NCBI GenBank assembly: GCA_002862465.1
Contig: PKDD01000177.1
Span: 1-35,809, forward strand
Length of the DNA: 35,809 nucleotides
Reading direction: 5' to 3'
DNA from: Haliea sp.
GTDB taxonomy: Bacteria; Pseudomonadota; Gammaproteobacteria; Pseudomonadales; Halieaceae
The notes beneath the pieces are model-generated. The model was not told the origin of the DNA. It did not search any database and saw only the letters and a list, made by a program, of their open reading frames with translations. A program made the position numbers and the translations under genes. Below, in pieces: positions 1 through 7,721 of this stretch (within the stretch, counting starts at the first letter, position 1; every line of letters starts with the position of its first letter).

Positions 1-111
1 AACTTCAACAAATATGTCGTAGATAGATCTGGCCGCGTGGTTAAGCATTTTGGCAGCAGCACTACTCCAGACAGTGCGGCGTTGAAGAAAACCATCGAAA
101 GCGTTTTATAG
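1..111 (+). CDS. Glutathione peroxidase family protein, C-terminal fragment
   Basis: The window begins inside a gene; only its last 36 codons and a TAG stop are present. The readable tail (NFNKYVVDRSGRVVKHF, then a TTP turn and a final helix) matches the thioredoxin-fold end of the glutathione peroxidase/BtuE family: a W-N-F-x-K strand, a D-R-x-G turn and a closing helix. These enzymes reduce peroxides with glutathione or thioredoxin. The catalytic Cys and Gln lie upstream of the window, so activity and subtype cannot be judged. Family assignment is from pattern recognition on a short fragment. Confidence 0.82.
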   Translation, partial: NFNKYVVDRSGRVVKHFGSSTTPDSAALKKTIESVL

Positions 112-138
112 CTTTGTGGCTACTGTCGATTTTGTCAA

Positions 139-807
139 ATGGCGCTTTGTTCGAAAGGTGAAACTGTGACTCTGCCGGTATGTCCGCCAACAAGGACCCC
201 TAACCCGCAAGGCAAAGGTGTAGTTCCAATCTTGAATGATTGGTCGCAGCTTCAACCTGTAGTGGCTGGACCCAAGCATGCCGCAGAGTTTCTCCGAGAT
301 TACGCAATTTCCTCTCTCATTCTGAACGCAAAATTCGGATTTAAGCCAGTCGTCGGTAATATCTATTATCTCTATGCTGGGCAAGAAGGCTGGACACTTT
401 CTCTAATATCATCGGGAGAGTGGGGTCAAAATAGCCCCGGAGAATTTTTAGCAAGCTGCCGGCTACGTGCTGATATGACTTGGGAAATGAACGTGGAGGC
501 ACCCCGCGAGGGCTGCGATGCCTTGCTCCGAGCGAGAGATTTCATACAAGATTTTGTCGATGTTTTGGCAGAACAAGACTCAATTTCTAGTCATCTACCT
601 TTCTATCAAAGTAGTTTACCTTACTACCAGCGGATGCTTGGTACTGCTCTGGCATCTTCTTTGAAAACTTCTTTGCCCGCCTCTGGAGACAGTGTGAAAG
701 CACTCATGGCGGCGCAGTCCTCGCCGCGCTTAGATTCGAATTACCTGCTTTGTGCGAGGGCATCTGGTGCCAATGTTCTCCAAGGGCGCCCGTCGCAAAC
801 CGCATAA
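139..807 (+). CDS. Conserved protein of unknown function, DUF2452-like
   Basis: A 222-residue soluble protein with no signal peptide and no membrane segment. An N-terminal NPQGKGVVPIL segment is followed by a helix, a GNIYYLY strand (about residues 73-79), a W-x-LSLIS-x-x-EWG segment and an ADMTWEMN segment. This order resembles the DUF2452 family as I remember it, which has no established biochemical role. The rest (about residues 125-222) is helical with a Ser/Ala-rich tail and is probably less conserved. The start at 139 lacks a convincing ribosome binding site; a GTG at 166 is an alternative. It begins 28 bp after the peroxidase stop and could be co-transcribed with it. Coding status is likely because of length and the ordered motifs; function is unknown. 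Confidence 0.6.
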   Translation: MALCSKGETVTLPVCPPTRTPNPQGKGVVPILNDWSQLQPVVAGPKHAAEFLRDYAISSLILNAKFGFKPVVGNIYYLYAGQEGWTLSLISSGEWGQNSPGEFLASCRLRADMTWEMNVEAPREGCDALLRARDFIQDFVDVLAEQDSISSHLPFYQSSLPYYQRMLGTALASSLKTSLPASGDSVKALMAAQSSPRLDSNYLLCARASGANVLQGRPSQTA

Positions 808-1013
808 TTTTTACAGTCGCTGCCGCAGCCCCGGCAGGGGAGTCGAGGATGTAAACCTTGAGGCGCCGTGTCAGCCTGCTTTTTGAATTCTATAGTTTGA
901 TTGCTCATTACCGCTTTATATCCTAAATTATGTGTGTCTCTCTTGCGTCGAGGCTAGCAATATACCGTATGCAATAGGTCAGCGCAGTCCTTATATTGAG
1001 TGTCGAAATCGCC

Positions 1014-2354
1014 TTAATCGATGGAGGGTATCCAGTTGCCGTGAAAGCCAAACGGCACTCGCCTTGGCAAGTGGATCGTGGCGGCGGGACCGGCAGTAAT
1101 ATCGTTCGCTGCAAGAATCACGACGTCACTGGACGCTGTCTCAGCGTCATAAACGAAGGACAATAGCCAGCCGTCGTCCTCAGATGTGCAGTCATGTCTT
1201 GGCACGAAAACGGGCTCCATGAAATGTCGTGCCATACCTTCGTCATAGCTCTGTTTTCGGCCCTGTTGCAAATCATGTTTGATGAGTCCAGCGGGAGAAA
1301 ATCCAGCTTCGAGGGCAACAGTGTAACCGTAGCGGTAGGGCTTACCGGTAAGCCGCTCTGCGATGCGAGGGAATTCTTGACTCTGATCATCAAGTCGAGT
1401 TTCTTGCACGCGTGTCTTTCGCGGATCGATCACCCATCTATCTAGTGTTACAGTGCCCTCGTTTGGCCCTCGCACGTCTGTTGCAAACATCTTTGGATGG
1501 CGCAATACATCGAGGACTACGCGGCCCATGGCGTCCTCATAGCCGTTCATCGGATGAAATACATAACACGGATCAACCTCATGCCAAGTCACCTCTTCTG
1601 CGCCTCCGTGCCGTGGAAGCAGTCCCACCCTGGCGCCATATTCAGTGCTCCAACGGTAGGGTAGGTTGGCACCCGCAACTGCTGCCTCCATATTCAATAT
1701 CACCGGCAGATCTAAAAGAATGAAGTAATTTTTGGTAATCATGCAATCATGCACCATAGGCTGCCCGGGAACAGGGACATTGACCGTGCGAATGACGTTG
1801 CCTTCGGCTCCGATCACGACATGCTGTATGTAATTCCACGCAGGAGAATAGGCAGCGGCATGAAGTTCACCGGTCTCCGCGTCAAGGTGGGGATGCGCAG
1901 AAAGTCCGCCTGGCAGAGTTCCTCCGAGATTGGTGCGTGTTACTGTTTCAAGAGAGGCGTCCAGTTGCACTGGCAGGTTCCCGCCTTCAATCAGGGCCAA
2001 CCTTTTTCCACCAAAAAATAGGATATTAGTGTTGGCAATTCCGCCGCCAAGCTGCAATTCGTTGTGAGGGCCTTTTACTGGAGGCCAACCTTTGGCTGCG
2101 ACAAGTTCATCATCGCGTACGTAGCGACTTCTGAACCACTCGGCTTTCCCGTCGCGTAACTGAAGGCCATGAACCATGCCATTACCAAGGAACCAATGGT
2201 GTGTAGCAGGTTCGGGATTCACTGGATTGGGGCCTATGCGTAACAGCTGGCCAACCAAGTCGGATGGTATACGGCCGCTAACCTTGAGTGCTTCTACCGT
2301 GATTTCGGTCTGTACTGGGGCAAAGTTTTCTTCAAGGTAAGGGTTTTCTACCAT
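1014..2354 (-). CDS. Carotenoid oxygenase (RPE65/lignostilbene dioxygenase family)
   Basis: A non-haem iron dioxygenase of about 446 residues that cleaves a C=C bond of a polyene or stilbene to give two carbonyl products. The family's four iron-binding histidines are all present in their usual contexts: SAHPHLD (about H154), MVHDC (H202), VFHPMNGYED (H267) and a C-terminal GFHGNW (H438). The seven-bladed propeller signatures (LLRIGPNP, FLGNGMVHG, GGGIANTN) are also visible. There is no signal peptide, so it should be cytoplasmic. The frame is open to 2462, but the first 36 extra residues look unlike the family and cover candidate regulatory repeats, so the ATG at 2354 (MVENPYLEENFAP) is preferred. 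It is transcribed away from the epimerase gene at 2518. Whether it cleaves a carotenoid, an apocarotenoid or a phenolic stilbene cannot be told from sequence. Confidence 0.9.
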   Translation of the reverse strand: MVENPYLEENFAPVQTEITVEALKVSGRIPSDLVGQLLRIGPNPVNPEPATHHWFLGNGMVHGLQLRDGKAEWFRSRYVRDDELVAAKGWPPVKGPHNELQLGGGIANTNILFFGGKRLALIEGGNLPVQLDASLETVTRTNLGGTLPGGLSAHPHLDAETGELHAAAYSPAWNYIQHVVIGAEGNVIRTVNVPVPGQPMVHDCMITKNYFILLDLPVILNMEAAVAGANLPYRWSTEYGARVGLLPRHGGAEEVTWHEVDPCYVFHPMNGYEDAMGRVVLDVLRHPKMFATDVRGPNEGTVTLDRWVIDPRKTRVQETRLDDQSQEFPRIAERLTGKPYRYGYTVALEAGFSPAGLIKHDLQQGRKQSYDEGMARHFMEPVFVPRHDCTSEDDGWLLSFVYDAETASSDVVILAANDITAGPAATIHLPRRVPFGFHGNWIPSID

Positions 2355-2398
2355 ATTAGCGCCCGATTTATTGTGGTTATTACTATGAGTAAGTGTAC

Positions 2399-2415
2399 CG
2401 GACGTGATACGTCCG
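2399..2415. promoter_or_regulatory. Inverted repeat CGGACG-N5-CGTCCG in a divergent promoter region
   Basis: A perfect 6+6 bp inverted repeat with a 5-bp spacer lies between the divergent oxygenase (start 2354) and epimerase (start 2518) genes. It sits 45 bp upstream of the preferred oxygenase start. Position and symmetry fit an operator for a dimeric regulator, but no regulator gene is in the window. Seen directly as symmetry; function is inferred. Confidence 0.35.
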
Positions 2416-2440
2416 CCGAAAGAGCCCCGATCACAAAAAC

Positions 2441-2488
2441 ATCCGAAACGCCTTGAAATCATCCGAAGCGCTAAACAGCACGTATAAA
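2441..2488 (+). promoter_or_regulatory. Tandem direct repeats over the -35 and a TATAAAT -10
   Basis: ATCCGAAACGC at 2441 and ATCCGAAGCGC at 2461 match at 10 of 11 positions and start exactly 20 bp apart, about two helical turns. The second copy covers the place of a -35 hexamer for the strong -10 TATAAA at 2483-2488. No good -35 hexamer is visible there. This layout fits an activator-dependent promoter for the genes starting at 2518. The predicted transcript start is near 2495, about 23 nt before the GTG. Function is inferred. Confidence 0.45.
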
Positions 2489-2517
2489 TAAGCCATTAAG
2501 TAACAGCGGGATGTGTC

Positions 2518-3525
2518 GTGCAAATGGGTAGCGGAAGGGACATTATAACTATCACGGGCGCAACAGGTTTTGTCGGGAGGCATTTTGTTGAGCGCCTAGT
2601 TAGTGAAAAGAAGTACCGTGTTAGGTGTCTGGTTCGCCATACCAGCGATGTCTCTTGGCTTCGGGCTTTAGACCCGGATATTAGTTTCTATTACGGGGAC
2701 ATTACCCAGAAACTGACACTTGCGGCAGCCTTCAAAGGGGCATGGGGTGTCGTAAATATAGCGGGTTACCGAGAATTTTGGAGCCGTGATAAGGGATATT
2801 TTTACGCCTTAAATGAGCAGGGTGCTAAGAATGTATTTGAGGCTTGTGTCGAAGCCGAAGTACAGAAAGTGGTCCACGTAAGTACCCCGCTGGCCTACGG
2901 GGTGCCGGACGTCATACCTTTTAATGAGCAAACCCTCGCCGGGCCGCATCCCAGTGATTATGCGAGAAGCAAATATCTGGGTGACCAAATAGGCTGGGCA
3001 ATGTGCGACGACCAAGGCTTGCCGCTAACTATCGTGCATCTGGCAGCGGTGATAGGTGCGGGGGATGATAAAGAAACTATGGAAGTTAAGAGGGCTGTGG
3101 ACGGCAAACTGCCCGCATTGATTGGGGCAGATACGACCTATACGTACGTCTACGTTAAGGATGCGGCTGACGCGATTGCGCGGGCGCTAATGAAAAACGA
3201 TTCTGTTGGACGTAGTTATTTGATCGGCAATCAGCGCGCCACCACGCGAGACTATTTTAAAATGATCGGTAATATTGCTGATGTGCCGGTGCCACGTTGG
3301 AATATCGCCGAATCTTTGTTGTGGCCATTGGCTTTGGGGATGGATATTGTCGGTCGGAAGACCGGCAGGCGCCCTATGATGCCTTTAGATGTATTGAAAA
3401 CGACGGCAGCGGGTTCTTTGCTGTTTGATCCCTCGCGGGGTATCGGTGAGTTGGGCATGTCATATACCCCATTAGAAATCGCATTAGCCGAGTCTGTCGC
3501 AGAGATCCGAGAAACATGCAGTTAA
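2518..3525 (+). CDS. NAD(P)-dependent epimerase/dehydratase (extended SDR)
   Basis: A 335-residue extended short-chain dehydrogenase. The nucleotide-binding TGATGFVG motif is at residues 14-21, a HVSTPLAYG strand precedes the active site, and the catalytic Y148-x3-K152 pair lies in YARSKYLGD. This arrangement is typical of nucleotide-sugar epimerases, dihydroflavonol reductases and 3-beta-hydroxysteroid dehydrogenases. The C-terminal part carries a hydrophobic stretch (SLLWPLALGMDIVG) as in the 3-beta-HSD-like group, so a lipid-like alcohol or ketone is a plausible substrate. The GTG at 2518 is the longest start; an ATG two codons later is equally possible. It is divergent from the carotenoid oxygenase and heads a plus-strand gene set, which suggests it acts on a cleavage product or related isoprenoid. 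That link is inference. Confidence 0.82.
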   Translation: MQMGSGRDIITITGATGFVGRHFVERLVSEKKYRVRCLVRHTSDVSWLRALDPDISFYYGDITQKLTLAAAFKGAWGVVNIAGYREFWSRDKGYFYALNEQGAKNVFEACVEAEVQKVVHVSTPLAYGVPDVIPFNEQTLAGPHPSDYARSKYLGDQIGWAMCDDQGLPLTIVHLAAVIGAGDDKETMEVKRAVDGKLPALIGADTTYTYVYVKDAADAIARALMKNDSVGRSYLIGNQRATTRDYFKMIGNIADVPVPRWNIAESLLWPLALGMDIVGRKTGRRPMMPLDVLKTTAAGSLLFDPSRGIGELGMSYTPLEIALAESVAEIRETCS

Positions 3526-3599
3526 CATAATTGACCCATGGTGCCCGCTATGAATTTATATGCTGTTCACTGGCCCACCTACCAAAAGGAAAAGTAGTT

Positions 3600-4679
3600 A
3601 TGCCATATAGAGTTGTTACCTGGGGGACAGGAAATGTTGGTAGTTATGCTGTACGGGCAGTATTAGGCCACCCGGAGTTGGAGTTGGTTGCACACATTGT
3701 CAGTTCATCTGAAAAATCGGGCCGCGATGTCGGTGAGTTAGCCGGTCTTGGGCAACTGGCCGGGGTTCTAGCCACTAATAACATCGATGAAGCTTTAGCG
3801 ACTCGACCTGACTGCGTCATATACACCGCTCACTCAGAGACGCGCATGATGGAGGCGGCAGAAGATCAAGCAAAATGTCTGCGCCAAGGCATAAATGTGG
3901 TCTCTAGTTCATTATTCATGTTGCAGTATCCGCACAATCCGGCGATTACATTTCTGGCAGATCCCTTGAAGGCGGCTTGTACGGAAGGAGGGTCTAGTTG
4001 CTTCAATAATGGCATCGATCCTGGCTTTGCCAACGATACCATGCCGCTTGTTTTTACCGGATTGTCGGAATATTGGAGCACGATCCGTATGCGTGAGGTT
4101 GTGAATTATTCGACATATGAACAAGAGCACACAATTCGTGAGGTAATGGGGTTCGGCTATCCGCTAGATCATGATTGCATGTTATTTAGAGAGGGTATGC
4201 TTTCTTTGGGATGGGGTGGCTCGGTGCACTCGGTAGCGGCTGGTTTAGGCGTCACTCTAGATAATGTCTACGAAGTACATGAGCGCCTCCCTCTCGAAAA
4301 AGATACTCACAATGGTATGGGAGTATTTAAGGCAGGCACTACAGGAGCCATGCGTTTTGAGGTTAGAGGCGTTATGGATGGCAGAGAAGTAATTGTGCTG
4401 GAGCACGTGACGCGACTTACTGATGATATCGCCCCCGATTGGCCACAAGGCAAGGGCTATCGGGTTATTATTGAGGGGGAGCCTCGCATGGAGATTTCCA
4501 TGGATATGGAGGATCGCAGTGGCGACCACGCTGTAGCGGGTGTCATTCAAACTGCTACAGCCATCGTAAACGCGGTGCCGGCGGTAGTCGAACATTCTCC
4601 TGGTTTGGTGGCGGCGATGGAGCTTCCAAAAATAACTGGAAAGGGGCTTTATCGGCCGCTCGATGCGGTAGCGAGTTAG
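3600..4679 (+). CDS. DapB-like NAD(P)-dependent dehydrogenase
   Basis: A roughly 359-residue protein with an N-terminal Rossmann fold: VVTWGTGNVG at residues 5-14, then a helix and an LVAHIVSSS strand. It resembles the dihydrodipicolinate-reductase-related group often annotated as NAD(P)H-dependent amine dehydrogenase family, not true DapB, which is shorter. NNGIDPGFANDTMP in the middle and a C-terminal PAVVEHSPGLVAAMELP segment fit that group. The ATG at 3600 is chosen because AAAAGGAAAAG precedes it and the Rossmann motif follows at once; the frame is open upstream to 3531 without family-like sequence. It lies 74 bp after the epimerase and directly before the secreted protein gene, so probably belongs to one operon. 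The substrate is unknown. Confidence 0.78.
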   Translation: MPYRVVTWGTGNVGSYAVRAVLGHPELELVAHIVSSSEKSGRDVGELAGLGQLAGVLATNNIDEALATRPDCVIYTAHSETRMMEAAEDQAKCLRQGINVVSSSLFMLQYPHNPAITFLADPLKAACTEGGSSCFNNGIDPGFANDTMPLVFTGLSEYWSTIRMREVVNYSTYEQEHTIREVMGFGYPLDHDCMLFREGMLSLGWGGSVHSVAAGLGVTLDNVYEVHERLPLEKDTHNGMGVFKAGTTGAMRFEVRGVMDGREVIVLEHVTRLTDDIAPDWPQGKGYRVIIEGEPRMEISMDMEDRSGDHAVAGVIQTATAIVNAVPAVVEHSPGLVAAMELPKITGKGLYRPLDAVAS

Positions 4680-4685
4680 ATCGTG

Positions 4686-5513
4686 ATGCATGCAATGCGA
4701 CGCGTTTGTGGCCTTATCTGTCTTTCGTCCCTAGCTCTTTTTTTGATGATGCAGTACAGCCTTGCTAAAGAGGTAAGTGTTACGGTTATCGGTGCAGCGT
4801 CTGATCTTGATAGCATGGCTTTTCTGTATACGGAAACGCACTGCATCAGCGACGTCGGTCAAACCCATGATGTGCTCTACAGAGACGAAGAGGACAAGCT
4901 CATCGCGCATAAGGTGTTGGATTATTCATCTGGCCCCTTGACGCCATCTTTCATACAGTACAATTTTTATTCTGAACAGTTAATTGGCGTCGAGCTTAAC
5001 CAAAAGCACCTGATCATGACGGTTAAAGCCAGAGGCGATGTAGAGCCGCAAGAATTTCTGTTTGTGGTTTCAGAAGTCAGTATGCCGATTGTGATTGATG
5101 CTGGGTTCGACAACTTTGTCATAGAAAACTGGAGCGCTCTCGTTGATGGTCAGATTAAAGAATTTCAATTTCCATTTGCGTCGAGGGAAAGCCTCATAGA
5201 TTTGCGTATTGCGGCCACACGTTGCAGTTATGCCAATGAGACAGATCAGTGCTTTGCTCTGCGATTGGACAACTGGTTGCTTGGCAAACTGGTTTCTCCC
5301 ATCGAGCTTGGATATGACCCTAGTTTAAAACGCCTCATTCGGTTCAGGGGACTCTCTAATATTGGCGATTCCACGGGCGCTGGCCAAGCGGTTGATATCC
5401 GGTACCGCTATGAGGATCTGCCCTATGCCGCCTGCACGTCAGATGCGCTAAAGCTGACGGGGACGAAGCCGCATAACGATACTGCGGCGACAGATAATGG
5501 AAGTGGGTCATGA
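4686..5513 (+). CDS. Secreted protein of unknown function
   Basis: I do not recognise this family. The product is about 275 residues with a clear Sec signal peptide: a positive MRR start, the hydrophobic run CLSSLALFLMM and a likely cut after YSLA. The mature part looks rich in beta strands and has Cys residues in ETHCISD, TRCSYANETDQC and YAACTSD, an even number that could form periplasmic disulfides. The tail is low-complexity (Asp/Thr/Gly/Ser). Start codon is uncertain: GTG 4683, ATG 4686 and ATG 4695 are all in frame. It follows the DapB-like gene by a few bases, and its stop overlaps the ATG of the next lipoprotein gene, so translation of the pair is probably coupled. Confidence 0.65.
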   Translation: MHAMRRVCGLICLSSLALFLMMQYSLAKEVSVTVIGAASDLDSMAFLYTETHCISDVGQTHDVLYRDEEDKLIAHKVLDYSSGPLTPSFIQYNFYSEQLIGVELNQKHLIMTVKARGDVEPQEFLFVVSEVSMPIVIDAGFDNFVIENWSALVDGQIKEFQFPFASRESLIDLRIAATRCSYANETDQCFALRLDNWLLGKLVSPIELGYDPSLKRLIRFRGLSNIGDSTGAGQAVDIRYRYEDLPYAACTSDALKLTGTKPHNDTAATDNGSGS

Positions 5514-6046
5514 TGAACTCAACGACGATGGCAGGATTTTTTGCGACTTTCCTGATAATCCTCAGTGGTTGTTCTTCGATATCAATTGAGGACTATGCAG
5601 AGAATCGTCCTACTCTTGTAGCCGAGAAGTTTTTTAATGGGGAGCTGGTTGCAAGTGGCATCGTCAAGGATCGCAGTGGGCGTGTCATCCGCTACTTTAA
5701 CGCCACAATTGATGCGAGTTGGGTCAATGGCGTTGGCATTCTAGATGAGCGTTTTATATTTGATGACGGTGAGCGGCAAACCCGGTTATGGACACTTCAA
5801 CGAACTGCCGAGGGTGAATATACAGCAACAGCAGGCGACGTTGTCGGTGAGTCCACTATGAAGGTCTTGGGCAATAGTCTTTTTATGGAATACGTTCTGC
5901 GTATTCCTTATGGTGATGGCACCATTGATGTAACCGTTGATGATCGAATGTATCTGGTCTCGGACACTGTTTTATTGAATGAGTCTGTGATGTCCAAGTG
6001 GGGGTTTACCGTCGGACAGATTACGTTGGTTATCGAAAAGAAATAG
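5510..6046 (+). CDS. DUF3833 family lipoprotein
   Basis: A 178-residue protein with a lipoprotein signal: hydrophobic FFATFLIIL followed by the lipobox LSGC, so the mature protein begins at Cys20 and should be anchored in the outer or inner membrane from the periplasmic side. The mature part (FFNGELVASGIVKDRSG, a DERFIFDDGE segment, then a W-x-L and EYTATAGDVVGE pattern) matches DUF3833, a calycin-like barrel family of unknown role common in marine gammaproteobacteria. Its ATG overlaps the TGA of the preceding secreted protein (ATGA at 5510-5513), which points to coupled translation and a shared task at the envelope. Confidence 0.82.
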   Translation: MMNSTTMAGFFATFLIILSGCSSISIEDYAENRPTLVAEKFFNGELVASGIVKDRSGRVIRYFNATIDASWVNGVGILDERFIFDDGERQTRLWTLQRTAEGEYTATAGDVVGESTMKVLGNSLFMEYVLRIPYGDGTIDVTVDDRMYLVSDTVLLNESVMSKWGFTVGQITLVIEKK

Positions 6047-6168
6047 CCGCCGATCCAAAACGAGTATTTTGCAGGCTGCGGCTCCAGAAAAACCAGTTAA
6101 GGCCTTCCGTTATATCACTGTCCTGCTACGATGTTACGTCGTGAACAGCCGTCTCTGGAGAAATAAGC

Positions 6169-6630
6169 ATGGCACTTGCCCTTAAAGGTCCTTGGGAAAA
6201 AGCTGAGATAGACTCTTTTCTGCAACACAGCACATTTCCTTTGCGTCTGGCATGCGTTGGTGAAGACGGGTTTCCGCGCGTTGTATCAGTATGGTATGTG
6301 TTTGATGGTCAGCACTTTCGGTGTGTGTCGCACCGCTCCTCCCAATTGATTGGACTACTAGAGGGCAATAACCGTGTTGGCTTTGAGTTGGCGCCCAACG
6401 AGCCACCCTATCACGGGGTCAGAGGGCAGGGCACGGTGCAGTTGAGCTCCGCCGCAGATGGGAAAGTACTGCGTACAATGCTGCAACGCTATCTCGGAAA
6501 CACAGAATCCAAATTAGCAAGTTGGCTGTTGTCCAGGGTTGAGGATGAGATTTTGATAACCATTGAGCCGTCACGATTATTCACTTGGGATTATCGCGAG
6601 CGGATGACTCTCGACAGCGCGCCTGATTGA
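6169..6630 (+). CDS. Pyridoxamine 5'-phosphate oxidase-fold (PPOX class) protein
   Basis: A 153-residue split-barrel flavoprotein. The opening strands LRLACVGEDGFPRVVSVWYVF and HFRCVSHRSSQLIGLLEGN are the usual FMN-binding half of this fold. They are followed by RVGFELAPNEPPYHGVRGQGTVQL and a C-terminal ITIEPSRLFTWDY. Members bind FMN, F420 or haem and act as small reductases; the exact reaction cannot be told. A plausible ribosome binding site (GGAGAAATAAGC) precedes the ATG. It is separated from the DUF3833 gene by 122 bp and is probably its own unit. Its last 50 bases run antisense through the end of the sirtuin gene. Confidence 0.82.
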   Translation: MALALKGPWEKAEIDSFLQHSTFPLRLACVGEDGFPRVVSVWYVFDGQHFRCVSHRSSQLIGLLEGNNRVGFELAPNEPPYHGVRGQGTVQLSSAADGKVLRTMLQRYLGNTESKLASWLLSRVEDEILITIEPSRLFTWDYRERMTLDSAPD

Positions 6631-7462
6631 CGTGATCTATGGCCCTCATAAGAAGCGGGGCAGCCGGCGACTGCAGTTTCGCGTGAGCCAGATCGTCGGC
6701 CCGCGTGACACCGGGATTGATGATCACGACCGGTTTCCCTTGTCGACTTGCCCTTCGGCAGAAGCGATAGCCGGAAAAAACCATTAGTGAGCTTCCGATT
6801 GCGATAAGGGCGTCAGCTTTGTCTAGGGCATCACGGCATACTGTTACTGTGGGTGAAGGCACACTTCCACCAAAAAAAACCACATCCGGCATCAGATTAC
6901 CGCTGCAGGCATCGCACTTTGGCAACGCCAGTGCATGGAAAATATCCTCAGGCACATCCATGTCACCATCCGGCCTTGAGGGGTGACTGGATGGAACGGA
7001 CTCGAGCCATGGGTTTTGCCTTAGCAGCAGGCTTTGGATGTTGTCTCTGCTGTAAACGGCATTGCAATTGAGGCAGCGAACCTGATCTACCCGACCGTGC
7101 AGATCAACGACGTTTCGACTTCCTGCGCGCTGGTGGAGCCTGTCAACGTTTTGCGTGATGACTAGTTCGATAGAGCCGCGCTGTTCCAACTCCGCCAGTG
7201 CAAAATGTGCAGGGTTGGGCTGGGCATCACGCATCTTCGGCCAGCCGAACCATGAGCGTGCCCAATAGCGTTTTCGCGTAATGTCTTCACTTAGGAAGGC
7301 TTGTTCTTGTATGGGTTTCGCGTGCAGCCACGTACCCCGGTGATCGCGATAGGTCGGAATACCAGAGTCATGGCTGATCCCCGCCCCGGTCAAGACCACT
7401 AGCTTTGGATATTTAGCTATAAGATTAGCCAGAGTGAGTGCGTCTTGTTGCAAACTTGTCAT
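6581..7462 (-). CDS. Sir2 family NAD-dependent protein deacylase
   Basis: A 293-residue sirtuin that removes acyl groups from lysine using NAD+. All hallmarks are visible: GAGIS at residues 26-30 with SGIPTYRD, TQNVDRLH, the catalytic His in DLHGRVDQVRC, the two zinc-binding pairs C-x2-C (CLNC and CDAC), PDVVFFGGSVP and IGSSLMVFSGYRF. The size and the TYRDHRGTWLH loop resemble the class II (SIRT4-like) bacterial group, which favours broader acyl substrates; that subtype is tentative. The protein is cytoplasmic. No strong Shine-Dalgarno is seen before the ATG at 7462. The gene converges on the PPOX gene and overlaps it by 50 bp. Confidence 0.92.
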   Translation of the reverse strand: MTSLQQDALTLANLIAKYPKLVVLTGAGISHDSGIPTYRDHRGTWLHAKPIQEQAFLSEDITRKRYWARSWFGWPKMRDAQPNPAHFALAELEQRGSIELVITQNVDRLHQRAGSRNVVDLHGRVDQVRCLNCNAVYSRDNIQSLLLRQNPWLESVPSSHPSRPDGDMDVPEDIFHALALPKCDACSGNLMPDVVFFGGSVPSPTVTVCRDALDKADALIAIGSSLMVFSGYRFCRRASRQGKPVVIINPGVTRADDLAHAKLQSPAAPLLMRAIDHVNQARCRESSARDNPK

Positions 7463-7701
7463 GGGATTAATATACGCTAATCAATAGCGATTGGATTCGG
7501 GAAAGTACTCCTCGGGGGCTAGGCACGACCGTGATACTGCGACTATTGCCAGTGTATTCACGGTACCTTGGTCATCTTAGATTTCTTCGCTGGGTGTCCT
7601 GTTTTTACTGGGAATACGTAGAGGAGATGCTCACGGTAGTTGCGATGGCAACGTATTGCCCAGACTGAGCGGTACGAATATCTATGTTGTGTTTTTGCAT
7701 A

Positions 7702-7715
7702 ATTAAACGTTTAAT
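7702..7715. promoter_or_regulatory. 14-bp perfect palindrome ATTAAACGTTTAAT
   Basis: A perfect palindrome ends 6 bp before the ATG of the first gene of the metal-related module. In this position a bound regulator would block transcription or translation initiation, so it is a good operator candidate. A weak promoter (TTGCCC at 7656, TATCTA at 7679, 17 bp apart) lies just upstream. No regulator gene is adjacent. The symmetry is seen directly; the role is inferred. Confidence 0.45.
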
Positions 7716-7721
7716 ACATGG

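Noticed and set aside
820-837. Hairpin CTGCCG-N6-CGGCAG after the DUF2452-like gene
   Set aside because: Short stem and no T-tract on either strand, so not called as a terminator.
4257-4691. Minus-strand open frame of 144 codons inside the DapB-like gene
   Set aside because: It is antisense to a well supported gene and its sequence has no recognisable motif.
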